64,000 nt of DNA from Bacterioplanoides sp965200585 (GCF_965200585.1 NZ_OZ241361.1); one strand, 5' to 3'. Shown: positions 8,560 through 17,836, numbered from the stretch's first letter. Translations and numbers: made by a program. Notes: generated from the sequence alone by a model not told the origin.

Positions 8560-9714
8560 TTAATGGGGAGTACTGCCGTCAGGGTCGACACGCAGATCTC
8601 TTGGAATTGGCATATCCGGTTTACGCTCTGGCTTCGGCCCATTGCCTTTAACAAACTGATCCATCTGAAAGACATAAGCCAGCACCTGTGCCACGGCCAC
8701 GTATAAACCTTCTGGAATTTCTTCTCCCACCTTGGCATGGGTGAATAACGCCCGCGCCAGCGGCGGCGCCTGCATTTGCGCGACGTTATGCTCTTTGGCA
8801 ATTTCGCGGATTTTAAACGCCACCTGATCACTACCCTTCGCCACCAGTACCGGTGCCTGCATCGAATCTGCAGCGTATTTTAATGCGACGGAATAGTGAG
8901 TCGGGTTGGTAATCACCACATCGGCATCCGGCACATCCGCCATCATACGACGTTGCGCCACTTCGCGTTGCAGCTGACGAATACGGCTTTTTACTTCGGG
9001 TTTACCTTCAGTCTCTTTGTATTCGTCTTTAATTTCCTGCAGCGACATGCGCAGCTTTTTGGTGTGGCTGTATACCTGCCAGGGCACATCGGCAATGGCA
9101 ATCAGAATGGTGGATAAGCATAAAAAAATCACCGCCCAGATAAAGGTATCCACGGTGTGCATAATTGCCAGTTCAGTGGGTTCATGCTTAATCCCCATGA
9201 TGTAATCAAAGGAAAACAGCAGTACTGCCACAGCCACTGCCCCTACCACCAGCACTTTGGCCCAGGCTTTCACCAACTCCACCAGAGAGTTCATGGAAAA
9301 CATGCGCTTAATGCCGCTGAGCGGGTTTAAACGATCCAGTTTTGGGGTGATGGCCTTGGTCGAAAACAACCAACCACCAATCCCCAAAGGCCCGGCGAAC
9401 GCGGCTATTAATACCAGAATCAGCCATGGCGTCAGTGCCAGAGTGGCTTCCCATAACGCCGCTTCCAGATAAATAGACATAGCGCTGACGTCAAAGACGG
9501 CACTGCGCTCCAGATTAAAACTGAGTAACGCAATGCTGTTAATCCGTTCGCTCATCCATGGACCAAAGGCTAATAAACCGAAGGCTCCAATCACCAACAC
9601 CATGGTTGTTGCTAATTCTTTAGAGCGTGGAACCTGACCTTCTTCACGGGATTTCTGGAGCCTTCGCTCCGTGGGTTCTTCGGTTTTTTCCTGACTGGAA
9701 TCTTCTTCTGCCAT
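8560..9714 (-). CDS. flhB: Flagellar export switch protein FlhB
   Basis: Export-apparatus protein that changes substrate class from rod/hook to filament after self-cleavage. The 384 residues have four membrane segments (about 35-210), then a cytoplasmic domain with the self-cleavage motif NPTH at 270-273; cleavage occurs between Asn270 and Pro271. The N-terminus is charged (EEDSSQEKTEEPTERRL), as in the family. It follows fliR by 6 bases. Its functional partner FliK, which triggers the switch, is encoded in the same cluster at 14441-15676. Confidence 0.97.
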   Translation of the reverse strand: MAEEDSSQEKTEEPTERRLQKSREEGQVPRSKELATTMVLVIGAFGLLAFGPWMSERINSIALLSFNLERSAVFDVSAMSIYLEAALWEATLALTPWLILVLIAAFAGPLGIGGWLFSTKAITPKLDRLNPLSGIKRMFSMNSLVELVKAWAKVLVVGAVAVAVLLFSFDYIMGIKHEPTELAIMHTVDTFIWAVIFLCLSTILIAIADVPWQVYSHTKKLRMSLQEIKDEYKETEGKPEVKSRIRQLQREVAQRRMMADVPDADVVITNPTHYSVALKYAADSMQAPVLVAKGSDQVAFKIREIAKEHNVAQMQAPPLARALFTHAKVGEEIPEGLYVAVAQVLAYVFQMDQFVKGNGPKPERKPDMPIPRDLRVDPDGSTPH

Positions 9715-9720
9715 AACAAT

Positions 9721-10497
9721 TTACTGCAGCGTAAGTTTCTTCATAAATTCAAATAAGGTGTCCATTTGCTGCTGAAAACTCGTCGCCATATCAGCCATAC
9801 TGAGCCACATCACAAATAAACCCACAATCATGGTTACCGGAAAACCCAGCGCAAAAATATTCAGCTGAGGTGCAGCCCGGGTCATGACACCAAAGGCCAG
9901 GTTAACCACCAATAACGCAGCCATCGCAGGCAAAGCCAGCACCAGAGCAGCAGCAAACATCCAGCCACTCCAGCGCACAATTAAGCCAAATTGTTCGGCT
10001 CCAAAGCCCTGCATGGATACCGGAAAGGTCGTAAAGCTATCAATTAGAATTTCAATCAGTACCAGATGTCCGTTTAACGACACAAATACCAGACTGACCA
10101 GAAATAAAAACCATTGGGAAATTACTACCACTGAGGCGCCCTGGCTTGGGTCCACCGTGGTGGCAATACCCAAACCGGTTTGCATCGCGATCAGCTGCCC
10201 GGCCAATACATACACCTGGGTCAGCATTTCAACAATAAAACCCAACGCAATACCAATCAGCAGTTGCTGCAAAATAATAATAAAGGAGGCCAGAGAAACC
10301 GCATCTACCTTGGGCATGGGTGGTAATATCGGCACCACCGCCAGAGTGATGGCCACGGCTAAAAAAATACGCACCCGCTGGTTTACCATACGGCTACCAA
10401 TCAGTGGCATCACCATCAGCAATCCGGTAATACGGGCAAACGGGTACAGGTAACGGCCGATCCAGTGGCTGACATCAACCGGGTCTATTTCCAGCAT
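9721..10497 (-). CDS. fliR: Flagellar export gate protein FliR
   Basis: Integral membrane component of the FliPQR core complex through which export substrates pass. The 258 residues are almost wholly hydrophobic with about six membrane segments and the family-typical segments RITGLLMVMPLIGSR and GLGIATTVDPSQGASVV. The ATG at 10497 is 12 bases after the fliQ stop and flhB follows by 6 bases, so it belongs to the fliLMNOPQR-flhB transcription unit. No anomalies seen. Confidence 0.96.
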   Translation of the reverse strand: MLEIDPVDVSHWIGRYLYPFARITGLLMVMPLIGSRMVNQRVRIFLAVAITLAVVPILPPMPKVDAVSLASFIIILQQLLIGIALGFIVEMLTQVYVLAGQLIAMQTGLGIATTVDPSQGASVVVISQWFLFLVSLVFVSLNGHLVLIEILIDSFTTFPVSMQGFGAEQFGLIVRWSGWMFAAALVLALPAMAALLVVNLAFGVMTRAAPQLNIFALGFPVTMIVGLFVMWLSMADMATSFQQQMDTLFEFMKKLTLQ

Positions 10498-10509
10498 AGT
10501 GCTTTTCCG

Positions 10510-10779
10510 TCAGCCAATAATAAAAGGAATATTCATATAAATCTGGCGGGTAAAATCCAGCACCATGGTCACTGCCCATGGGCCAAAGCCAATAATCGCC
10601 AATAAAGTCACCACCAGTCGCGGTAAAAAACTCAGTGTTTGTTCGTTAATCTGAGTAGCGGCCTGAAAGGTACTCACCACCAGACCAATAATCAGACTGG
10701 GAACAATCATGACCACCACAATCACCAATACGATATACAGCGCCTGAGTAAATAAATCGCCAATTTCTGTGGGTGTCAT
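10510..10779 (-). CDS. fliQ: Flagellar export gate protein FliQ
   Basis: Small (89 residues) membrane protein of the FliPQR export core, made of two hydrophobic helices (about 16-40 and 52-75) joined by the short loop STFQAATQINEQTLSF, a strongly conserved family segment. The start is the ATG at 10779. It lies 24 bases after fliP and 12 before fliR. Size and topology match the family exactly. Confidence 0.95.
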   Translation of the reverse strand: MTPTEIGDLFTQALYIVLVIVVVMIVPSLIIGLVVSTFQAATQINEQTLSFLPRLVVTLLAIIGFGPWAVTMVLDFTRQIYMNIPFIIG

Positions 10780-10803
10780 TTCAGGAGTCTCCCGCTATTA
10801 AAC

Positions 10804-11637
10804 TCAGACGGTGCCAAAGCTATTCGCCAAGGTGCCCATAATTAAGGCCCAGCCATCAATCAAAACAAACAACATGATTTTAAAAGGCAGAGAAATAATA
10901 ATCGGCGATAACATCATCATACCCATGGCCATCAGAATACTGGCGACCACCAGGTCAATAATCAGGAAAGGAATAAAAATTAAAAAGCCAATCTGAAAAG
11001 CGGTTTTTAATTCACTGGTGATAAACGCTGGAATTAAAATATGAATGGGGGTTTCTTCCGGGCTGGCAATATTCTGCTCACCACTGATGCGCACAAACAA
11101 ATTCAGATCATTTTCCCGGGTTTGCGACAACATAAACTCGTGAATGGGTTTTAATGCCCGCTCGGCAGCTTCCAGCGGTGTGATGGTTTCCGCCATATAG
11201 GGTTGTACCGCTTCAGCATTAATAACCCGGAACACCGGCATCATAATAAATAACGTCAGAAACAGCGCCAGGCCGAGGATAATCTGATTAGAAGGCGTTT
11301 GTTGCAGACCCAGTGCCTGACGCAAAATCGCCATTACCACAATAATCCGGGTGAACGATGTCATCATAATCAGCAACGACGGCAACACCGTCAGTAGCGT
11401 CATAATGGTCAGGATCTGAATACTGATGCTGTATTCGCCACCAGAGTCATTGGCCTGATAAATCAGTGCCGGAATACCCAGATAATTTTTCTTTGGCTCA
11501 CCGTCTTCGGCAACAGCCGGAGCGGAAAACACAATGGCCGACAGCAGGATAATCAGAGGCAATACAACGGCTGAGAAAATACCCGGAGTATGACGTTTTC
11601 TGGCGGCCACAAGAGAGCTGCGCTGGTGGTTGATCAT
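10804..11637 (-). CDS. fliP: Flagellar export gate protein FliP
   Basis: Forms the pentameric heart of the export channel with FliQ and FliR. The 277 residues begin with a basic stretch and a cleavable-looking signal sequence (hydrophobic 22-40, ending APAVAEDG). Membrane segments and conserved motifs TSFTRIIVVMAILRQALG and FLIIDLVVASILMAMGMMMLSP follow. The ATG at 11637 overlaps the fliO stop as ATGA, indicating translational coupling. The N-terminal extension before the signal sequence is slightly longer than in enterics. Confidence 0.96.
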   Translation of the reverse strand: MINHQRSSLVAARKRHTPGIFSAVVLPLIILLSAIVFSAPAVAEDGEPKKNYLGIPALIYQANDSGGEYSISIQILTIMTLLTVLPSLLIMMTSFTRIIVVMAILRQALGLQQTPSNQIILGLALFLTLFIMMPVFRVINAEAVQPYMAETITPLEAAERALKPIHEFMLSQTRENDLNLFVRISGEQNIASPEETPIHILIPAFITSELKTAFQIGFLIFIPFLIIDLVVASILMAMGMMMLSPIIISLPFKIMLFVLIDGWALIMGTLANSFGTV

Positions 11638-12068
11638 GACCGAATCGCTTTTTTTAATAACTCAGAAAAAGCGGGAGACTGTGTTGGATTATTCACCGGT
11701 AAGGGTTCATCCAGCTCCGCTAAGCAGGTAATTTGTTGTTGGGTAATGCCCACTACCAGTTGTTTTTCGCCGACCTGAATGACGGCAATTTTTTCTTTCA
11801 TGCTCAGTGGCAAGGTGGCAATGGTTTTTAGTGGCGCATCTGAGGCCGTAAAACCGGCCAGCGGTAAGCCTCGGGTTTTACCACCCAACCAGGCCAGCAA
11901 CAGAATCAAACCAATAATCAGCAGCAGAAATACCACTACTTTGCCGGCAGAAGCCATCGGGTCAATGGCCAACGGGCTGGTCTCGGCGATGGCTTCGGTT
12001 TGCTCGGTCGCTTGTGCTACTAATGGCAACAGCAAACTCACTAATGGCAGCAGCGCCGCCCGCAGCAT
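11634..12068 (-). CDS. fliO: Flagellar export assembly protein FliO
   Basis: Accessory membrane protein that stabilises FliP during assembly of the export gate. The ATG start at 12068 gives 144 residues with a signal-like hydrophobic N-terminus ending VAQATEQ and one membrane segment (VVVFLLLIIGLILLLAWLGG), followed by a short cytoplasmic domain. A GTG at 12119 would add 17 residues but would overlap fliN by 26 bases; neither start has a strong ribosome site, so the start is uncertain. Sequence is poorly conserved in this family and identification rests on position between fliN and fliP plus topology. Confidence 0.85.
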   Translation of the reverse strand: MLRAALLPLVSLLLPLVAQATEQTEAIAETSPLAIDPMASAGKVVVFLLLIIGLILLLAWLGGKTRGLPLAGFTASDAPLKTIATLPLSMKEKIAVIQVGEKQLVVGITQQQITCLAELDEPLPVNNPTQSPAFSELLKKAIRS

Positions 12069-12093
12069 GGCTGTGCCAGCAGCCAAACGTGAT

Positions 12094-12651
12094 TTAACGC
12101 AGGCGCTGAATACGTTCACTCTGGCTCACCACATCGGTTAAACGGATACCAAATTTATCGTTCACCATCACCACTTCACCATGGGCGATTAACGTGCCAT
12201 TCACCATCACATCCAGTGGTTCACCGGCCAGACGATCCAGCTCAACCACCGAGCCCTGGTTCAGTTGTAATAAGTTACGAATCGGAATCTGGGTCGAGCC
12301 CACTTCCATCGAAATACGTACCGGAATATCAAGGATGACATCCAGCTCCGGGCCGTCTTCCGGAATTTTGCGTGGCTGCCCTTCGTCTTCTAACGGGTCC
12401 AGCGGCATGGCCTGCACATCATCGTCAGAGCTGCCTTCTCCGGCTTCCTCCATCGCTGCCGCCCATTCATCCTCAACACTGCCGTCACCGTCGCCGGATT
12501 CTTCCATCGCCGCGGCCCATTCATCCGCCAGGGCTTCATCGCCCGAGGCTTGTTCCACACCACTGGCAACGGCATCCGCCATGGCATCGGCGTCAGACGC
12601 TGGATTGTTATTCTCTTCGGGCGTCAGGTCTTGGTTGTCTTCATCACTCAT
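12094..12651 (-). CDS. fliN: Flagellar motor switch protein FliN
   Basis: C-ring protein that, with FliM, binds CheY-P and docks FliH-FliI export cargo. Of 185 residues, the C-terminal 80 form the SpoA fold (DVILDIPVRISMEVG through GIRLTDVVSQSERI). The N-terminal half is very acidic and contains the motif DEWAAAMEE twice (residues 43-51 and 61-69), so the protein is longer than the usual 137-160 residues. ATG at 12651 is 12 bases after fliM. The duplicated acidic motif is the only unusual point. Confidence 0.96.
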   Translation of the reverse strand: MSDEDNQDLTPEENNNPASDADAMADAVASGVEQASGDEALADEWAAAMEESGDGDGSVEDEWAAAMEEAGEGSSDDDVQAMPLDPLEDEGQPRKIPEDGPELDVILDIPVRISMEVGSTQIPIRNLLQLNQGSVVELDRLAGEPLDVMVNGTLIAHGEVVMVNDKFGIRLTDVVSQSERIQRLR

Positions 12652-12663
12652 CGGTGTCTCCTG

Positions 12664-13632
12664 TTAACGCCGTCTGTGGTTCAGCTGGTCGATGATTTTC
12701 ACCGCCAGGTTTTCATTTGAGATGCCCATTTTTCCGCGGAATACCGGGATACCATTGGCCTCAAGGGTAAATTCTTCCGGCATATCCACCGGGATCACAT
12801 CGCCGGCTTTTAATTCGGCCACTTCACGCAGGGTAATGTCGCGCTCAACCAGGGTGCCGTGTACTGGCACGGGGGCATCCATGATGTCTTCCCGTAATGA
12901 CTGGGTCCAACGCTCGTCAATATCGTCAATATCACTCTGTACCCCGGCATCCAGAACTTCACGAATGGGTTCAATCATGGAATACGGAATGGTCATATGA
13001 AAATCGCCACCGCCACCGTCGAGTTCGATATGGAAGGTACTGACCACTACCACTTCACTGGGGCTGACAATATTGGCCATGGCCGGATTCACTTCTGAGC
13101 CAACGTACTCAAATTCCACTTCCATCACCGGTTGCCAGGCTTCAATCATGTCACTGAAGATCTGGCTTAATACCAACTGTACTACCCGCACTTCGGTGGG
13201 GGTAAATTCACGTCCTTCAATTTTGGCGTGACGGCCATCACCACCAAAAAAGTTATCCACCAGCTTAAACACCAGCTTGGCGTCCATAATAAACAGAGCC
13301 GTGCCACGCAATGGTCGCATCTTCACCAGATTCAGACTGGTTGGCACGTACAGGGTATGTACGTACTCACCAAACTTCATAATCTGCACACCACCAGAGG
13401 CCACATCGGCACTGCGTCGCAAGAAGTTAAACATGCTGATGCGGGTATAACGGGCAAAGCGCTCGTTAATCATTTCCAAGGTTGGCATACGACCGCGCAC
13501 AATGCGGTCGTTGCTGGTCAGGTCATAATTTTTGACCCCGGATTCATCAATGTCTTCTTCCGGCTCAATATCGCCGTCATCAACACCGTGAAGTAACGCA
13601 TCAATTTCATCTTGCGACAGTAAATCTTGCAC
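12664..13632 (-). CDS. fliM: Flagellar motor switch protein FliM
   Basis: C-ring protein that receives CheY-P and sets rotation direction. The 322 residues begin with the CheY-P-binding peptide LLSQDEIDALLHG, then a middle domain (CheC-like, about 40-230, including RTRISMFNFLRRS-like ARYTRISMFNFLRRSAD) that contacts FliG, and a C-terminal SpoA domain (about 245-320). The N-terminal peptide is similar to the CheZ tail and CheA linker repeats in this window. The start ATG at 13632 gives the conserved N-terminus directly. Confidence 0.97.
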   Translation of the reverse strand: MQDLLSQDEIDALLHGVDDGDIEPEEDIDESGVKNYDLTSNDRIVRGRMPTLEMINERFARYTRISMFNFLRRSADVASGGVQIMKFGEYVHTLYVPTSLNLVKMRPLRGTALFIMDAKLVFKLVDNFFGGDGRHAKIEGREFTPTEVRVVQLVLSQIFSDMIEAWQPVMEVEFEYVGSEVNPAMANIVSPSEVVVVSTFHIELDGGGGDFHMTIPYSMIEPIREVLDAGVQSDIDDIDERWTQSLREDIMDAPVPVHGTLVERDITLREVAELKAGDVIPVDMPEEFTLEANGIPVFRGKMGISNENLAVKIIDQLNHRRR

Positions 13633-13641
13633 GCATCCGTC

Positions 13642-14184
13642 CTACTGCATCACAAAGTTAGTAAAGAGCACCGCTTCTACTTCTGAGCTACCGGCCTCTC
13701 GTTTCATCGACATCTGCAGATGCTTAAGCAATTGTTTCTGCAATGCCACCCGCCCTTCAGCGGTTCGGAGTTCATTAAAGTCCTGCTCACCCATAATCCG
13801 GATAATGTCATTACGGATCATAGGCTCATGCAGACTCAGCGCATCAACAACGGTCTGCTTACGGGTCATTACTTCAATGCTGACTTGCAAAAAACGCTGT
13901 CGAGTGCCGACCTGAAAACTCACCACAAACTCCGGTTTTAACACCACGTACTGAGCGGGAATTTCAGTCTCTTCGGCCATAACTTCTTCTTTAGGCGCCA
14001 TTTCTTCAGCCGCCATTTCTTCGCCTTCGGCATCGTCACCACCACTCATCAGAAACCAGGTAACGCCAACGGCAATCCCGACCAGCAATAACGCTCCGAC
14101 AATAATCAGAATCAGTTTTTTCTTACCACCACCAGACGGGGCTTCTTCCGGGGTGTCCAGCTTTAAATCCTGCTCTGCAGCCAT
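13642..14184 (-). CDS. fliL: Flagellar basal body-associated protein FliL
   Basis: Single-pass inner-membrane protein that sits around the stators and supports torque under load. The 180 residues have a short cytoplasmic N-terminus, one membrane helix (about 23-48, LILIIVGALLLVGIAVGVTW), an acidic Met/Glu-rich linker and the periplasmic FliL domain ending NFVMQ, with the typical RFLQVSIEVMTR segment. It is the first gene of fliLMNOPQR-flhB and has a strong sigma-54 promoter just upstream (14212-14230). GGAG precedes the ATG at 14184. Confidence 0.95.
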   Translation of the reverse strand: MAAEQDLKLDTPEEAPSGGGKKKLILIIVGALLLVGIAVGVTWFLMSGGDDAEGEEMAAEEMAPKEEVMAEETEIPAQYVVLKPEFVVSFQVGTRQRFLQVSIEVMTRKQTVVDALSLHEPMIRNDIIRIMGEQDFNELRTAEGRVALQKQLLKHLQMSMKREAGSSEVEAVLFTNFVMQ

Positions 14185-14211
14185 ATCTGCTTCTCCTGCT
14201 TTCAGTCAAAA

Positions 14212-14230
14212 TAGCAATACTCATGCCACG
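14212..14230 (-). promoter_or_regulatory. Sigma-54 promoter of fliLMNOPQR-flhB
   Basis: Minus-strand sequence GTGGCATGAGTATTGCT has GG and GC ten bases apart and near-consensus flanks on both halves. The predicted start of transcription, near 14202, is about 18 bases before the fliL ATG, leaving room for the GGAG ribosome site. The homologous operon is RpoN/FleQ dependent in Pseudomonas aeruginosa. Confidence 0.75.
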
Positions 14231-14440
14231 CCTTTTCGTCAAAAAAGCGACACACGGTTTTTTCATTACATTTGAAGTTTAGAAGGTTCTGGCATAAGCG
14301 CCGGATTGATATGAGCAAAACCTACGGGAAAGGTGATTGGCGACTCACTCAGGCCTGGCGACAGACCTGAATGAGTAGCGGCGGCATATGAAAGGAAAGA
14401 AATGAGTGGTTAGTTGCCCGGCAAGTAATCAGGCAAATGC

Positions 14441-15676
14441 TCAGGCATAAGCGTCAAGCAAGCCATCACTTTCACGAACGGTTACGGTCGTAGCCTCGTC
14501 ACCTTCGGCGGCAACCAGGTTATCGCCACCCTGATGGCCTTCCGGACCGGATTCAGCTTGTTGTTGGGCGGCTTGTTGCTGAGCAGACTGTTGATCAGAT
14601 TGCTGCTGACTGACATCAAACCCAGCCAACTCCATGCCCTGCTCCGCCAAAGCATCACGTAAACGCTGAGCATTGGCTTCCAGTACATCGCGCACCTGGG
14701 TCGACTGCACCTGAACCTGAATGCTGGTTTGCTCCTGGTTCACCTGCATTTTAATTTCCATAGAACCCAACTCCGGTGGATCCAAATGGATTTCAGCCTG
14801 CTGAATATTATCCGCCACCATGGTGACAATACGGCTGCCCAGCGCCGGCGCCCATTTTTCTTTGTCGCGGCCAAATTCCAACCGCTCTTTACTCTGAGTC
14901 ACTTGTTCCTGTTCCTCCAGCTGTTCCGCTTCGGCTTCGGTGACAATTACTTCTTCGGCTTTACCGGCGTCAGCAGCCACAGTATTAGATAACGGGGTGA
15001 TATCCGCCAGATTTGCTGCCTTGTTATCCATTACTTCAGCCGTTGCGGTGGTGCGTGTCTGAACCTGTGATTGTTCACTGCGAATTTGTGTTACTCCCGG
15101 ACGTTCCGCTTTGGCTTCAGCCAGTGCTTCTTCCTCGGTTAATGCACCGTCATCAAGTAGTTCTTCACCAGCCAGATCTTCCAGTGCAACATCAGCATCT
15201 TGGGTTGATGGCATCGCGGTTGTTGCTTTCAGGCTGGCCGGATCCTGGCTGGCAGGCTGGCGCAGCAGATCATTTGCTGGTGTATTGGTCGACTGAGCCA
15301 CTAATGATGTGGGTAACACGGTTGCCAATGATTCACCGTTTTCATCCGTCAGCGTCTCGTCTTCCAGCACTTCGACCTGCAACCCGGAAGAGGTCAGCCC
15401 CTGAGACTGACGAATACTGGCCAGCAGCACCGACGGCTGAATCGGCTCACCGTCGAGTTGCGGCAAAGGCTGTCCGTCCAGCGGCAACAGTTGTGTAACG
15501 GCAGCACCGTCACGCTCCGGCAATAAGGCGTCCTCAGGGGTCAGTGATAAGCCTTCTAGCAGCGAGCTGAAATCACTGCCTTCGGCCAGCAATTGCCCAT
15601 CTTCTGCGGTCTGTAGGGTTGAAACTGAGGGTAAAAGACTGAACAAGCCACCCTGGCTGACTTCGGTCGGGTTCAT
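14441..15676 (-). CDS. fliK: Flagellar hook-length control protein FliK
   Basis: Secreted molecular ruler that measures hook length and signals FlhB to switch export class. The 411 residues have a long, Glu/Ala/Gln-rich, poorly conserved N-terminal ruler region and the conserved C-terminal Flg_hook domain (about 280-365) including LDPPELGSMEIKMQV. A Gln-rich stretch (SQQQSDQQSAQQQAAQQ) follows the domain. It has its own sigma-54 promoter at 15715-15731 and is separated from fliL by a 256-base gap holding the fliL promoter and an imperfect hairpin (14343-14376). Confidence 0.93.
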   Translation of the reverse strand: MNPTEVSQGGLFSLLPSVSTLQTAEDGQLLAEGSDFSSLLEGLSLTPEDALLPERDGAAVTQLLPLDGQPLPQLDGEPIQPSVLLASIRQSQGLTSSGLQVEVLEDETLTDENGESLATVLPTSLVAQSTNTPANDLLRQPASQDPASLKATTAMPSTQDADVALEDLAGEELLDDGALTEEEALAEAKAERPGVTQIRSEQSQVQTRTTATAEVMDNKAANLADITPLSNTVAADAGKAEEVIVTEAEAEQLEEQEQVTQSKERLEFGRDKEKWAPALGSRIVTMVADNIQQAEIHLDPPELGSMEIKMQVNQEQTSIQVQVQSTQVRDVLEANAQRLRDALAEQGMELAGFDVSQQQSDQQSAQQQAAQQQAESGPEGHQGGDNLVAAEGDEATTVTVRESDGLLDAYA

Positions 15677-15714
15677 GCCACTCTCCGTACAAATAAAATA
15701 CCTGTGTACGAATT

Positions 15715-15731
15715 TGCAACCGCCGGGCCAA
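15715..15731 (-). promoter_or_regulatory. Sigma-54 promoter of fliK
   Basis: Minus-strand TTGGCCCGGCGGTTGCA matches the -24/-12 consensus at nearly every position, with GG and GC ten bases apart. Predicted transcription start is near 15703, 27 bases before the fliK ATG. In Pseudomonas fliK belongs to the FleR-dependent RpoN class, which fits the fleSR genes in this window. Confidence 0.75.
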
Positions 15732-15794
15732 CTTCTCAGTTAGCCTGAGATCTTATAGAACGGTCAGAGAATATGCCGAACAGAAAAGTCGGCA

Positions 15795-16139
15795 TCAGAG
15801 AAGAGATGAAAGCAGGTTGCGCACCTGAGCGTATTCCGATTCGATGCCTGTCAGCACCGGTTCTAACCCGGTCAATTGTTGATCACGGGCAGCGTTTTCA
15901 AGCTGATGGCATAGCTTGGCCAATGGGGCCGCACTGATATTACTGCTGGAGCCTTTAAAGCTGTGTGCCAACTCTCTTAAGCGTTCAGTATCTCCATCAC
16001 GAAAAGCCTGGAGAATCACCGGAAGACGCTGGTCAGAATCATTAACATAAACCGTTAATAATTCACTGAATTCGTCTTCCATAACGTCTTGCAACATTTC
16101 AAAGGATTCCAGATCAAAGTGATCTGCCATTGCACCCAT
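15795..16139 (-). CDS. hptB: Histidine phosphotransfer protein HptB
   Basis: Stand-alone Hpt domain of 114 residues. The phosphorylated histidine is His59 in ELAHSFKGSSSNI. In Pseudomonas aeruginosa HptB receives phosphate from several hybrid kinases and passes it to the receiver of HsbR, which controls HsbA and through it biofilm and swarming. I chose the ATG at 16139, which overlaps the hsbR stop as TGATG and has GAGGA upstream; the longer TTG start at 16142 is less likely. The order hsbA-hsbR-hptB equals that in Pseudomonas. Assignment rests on this synteny as well as the domain. Confidence 0.88.
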   Translation of the reverse strand: MGAMADHFDLESFEMLQDVMEDEFSELLTVYVNDSDQRLPVILQAFRDGDTERLRELAHSFKGSSSNISAAPLAKLCHQLENAARDQQLTGLEPVLTGIESEYAQVRNLLSSLL

Positions 16140-17836
16140 CAACCCGTCCTCGTGTTTGGCCAGCGTATTATTGCCTCCACCTTATTGCCTTTGCCGTGAT
16201 ATTTCAATGATTCACACACTTCGGAAATCAGCGGAATACCACGCCCTGAGTAAGGGTTTTTCTGCGTTTGCACAGCATTAAAATCGAATCCATCTCCACT
16301 GTCTTCAATTAGCAGGGTTAAAGTTCCACTACGACCATCCCCTTCATGACGCATATGAATATCGATACAACCATCACTCAAGTTCGCCAGCCGCTGCTCG
16401 CGATCTTTGTAATATTGCAGAAAACCATCCGCACTGGATTTTTGCTCCGATTGCAGCCCTAACACACCGTGTTCAAATGAATTCGAAAACAGTTCAGCCA
16501 TAACCGTATAGAGCTGGCCGCCCATGACTCTGAGCCCGGGGACTTCCATCATAATGTGGATCATCAGGGGTAACGGGTTAAAATTCTTCAGCGTTTCCGG
16601 CCCCAGATGGTAATGCATATTCCAGTCAATCGGGCCGGATACCGGGCCACAATTCATCTGCATGTCCATCTCATCACGAACGGAGTCAGCCACCATTTTG
16701 ACTTCAATTAAGGTGGTGTCATCGTCACGTTCGCTGCCTTCGGTAAACAGCGCCAGTTGCCGCTGAATATCGTTAAACACACATTCCGGACTGCCCGCCT
16801 GATCAAAGATTGATTTCAGCCGTTCATCACCAAACATTTCTCCCTGCTGGTTTCTGGCTTCCAGAATACCGTCAGACCACAGGAACAGACGGTCTTCCAT
16901 TCCCATCGGAAATTCCTGCAATTCATCGCTGAATTGCTCATTACTCAAAACACCCAGGGGTAAATTAGACGATGACAGAGTTTCGACCTGACCACTGCCA
17001 CCGCGTAATAAATAACAATCCGGTACCCCCCCCATCCAGACCGAGGCACTCTGGCGCTCGCTGTTAAGATCGACCATAACGGCGCAACAGAAAAAGCCGA
17101 TGGGCAAAATGCCTTTTAACTTAAGGTTAATTTCACGCAGAATTTCACGAATGGCGAAGCCTTTGGCCGTCATGCCATAAAAGATTTCGGCCAGTGGCAT
17201 GGCACCAATCGCAGCAGGTAAACCATGCCCGGTGAAGTCACCTAATAACACGTGCATACCACCGGCCGGTTTTTTTGCTGCCAGTAATACATCGCCATTA
17301 AAAACCGACAGCGGCGACAACATATAACGGATATTGGATGCCGATAAACAGCCCGCATGGGCGACGTTATCGAACACCGCTTTAGCAACCTGTTGCTCGT
17401 GTAACAGATGCTCATTATTACGGGCAATGGTGTCACGTTGGGCCTGCATGGTTTTATGCATGGCGCGCATACGCGAAAATGAATTGATTTTCGCCTGTAA
17501 AATGGTGGGGTTATAAGGTTTGCTTAAAAAGTCATCACCACCACTGTCGATACAGTCCGACAGGCTCTGGGCATCGGTCAGGGAGGTTAAAAAAATGATG
17601 GGAATAAAGTCATCTTCGAAGTGTGACTTAATATGCCGGGCGGCTTCTTTGCCATCCACCCCGGGCATCATCACATCCATCAGGATAATATCGGGCTGGA
17701 AAGTCGCTACGGCATTGATGGCTTCCTGACCATCGGCAACTTCACATACCTCATACCCCTGATTACGAACGATCCTCGACAGTACCATGCGGTCGATCTG
17801 ATTATCGTCGGCAATCAGGATTTTGATGGCATCCAT
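16139..17836 (-). CDS. hsbR: HsbR-type response regulator: receiver, PP2C phosphatase and anti-sigma kinase domains
   Basis: Three-domain switch protein of 565 residues. The receiver has phosphoacceptor Asp54 in LMDVMMPG. A SpoIIE/PP2C-like phosphatase domain (about 160-390) has the metal motifs FNGDVL (179-184) and GDFTGHG (199-205). A C-terminal HATPase domain of the RsbW/SpoIIAB kind has an N-box-like AELFSNSFEHG and YSGRGIPLIS. In the Pseudomonas model, phosphorylation by HptB turns the protein from kinase to phosphatase towards HsbA. It lies between hsbA and hptB, all on one strand just before fliK. A small hairpin (17876-17900) separates it from hsbA. Confidence 0.92.
   Translation of the reverse strand: MDAIKILIADDNQIDRMVLSRIVRNQGYEVCEVADGQEAINAVATFQPDIILMDVMMPGVDGKEAARHIKSHFEDDFIPIIFLTSLTDAQSLSDCIDSGGDDFLSKPYNPTILQAKINSFSRMRAMHKTMQAQRDTIARNNEHLLHEQQVAKAVFDNVAHAGCLSASNIRYMLSPLSVFNGDVLLAAKKPAGGMHVLLGDFTGHGLPAAIGAMPLAEIFYGMTAKGFAIREILREINLKLKGILPIGFFCCAVMVDLNSERQSASVWMGGVPDCYLLRGGSGQVETLSSSNLPLGVLSNEQFSDELQEFPMGMEDRLFLWSDGILEARNQQGEMFGDERLKSIFDQAGSPECVFNDIQRQLALFTEGSERDDDTTLIEVKMVADSVRDEMDMQMNCGPVSGPIDWNMHYHLGPETLKNFNPLPLMIHIMMEVPGLRVMGGQLYTVMAELFSNSFEHGVLGLQSEQKSSADGFLQYYKDREQRLANLSDGCIDIHMRHEGDGRSGTLTLLIEDSGDGFDFNAVQTQKNPYSGRGIPLISEVCESLKYHGKGNKVEAIIRWPNTRTG

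Noticed and set aside
14343..14376. Hairpin between fliK and fliL considered as a terminator
   Set aside because: The stem has mismatches and no T-run follows on the minus strand, and the fliL promoter lies downstream; it may have another role or none.
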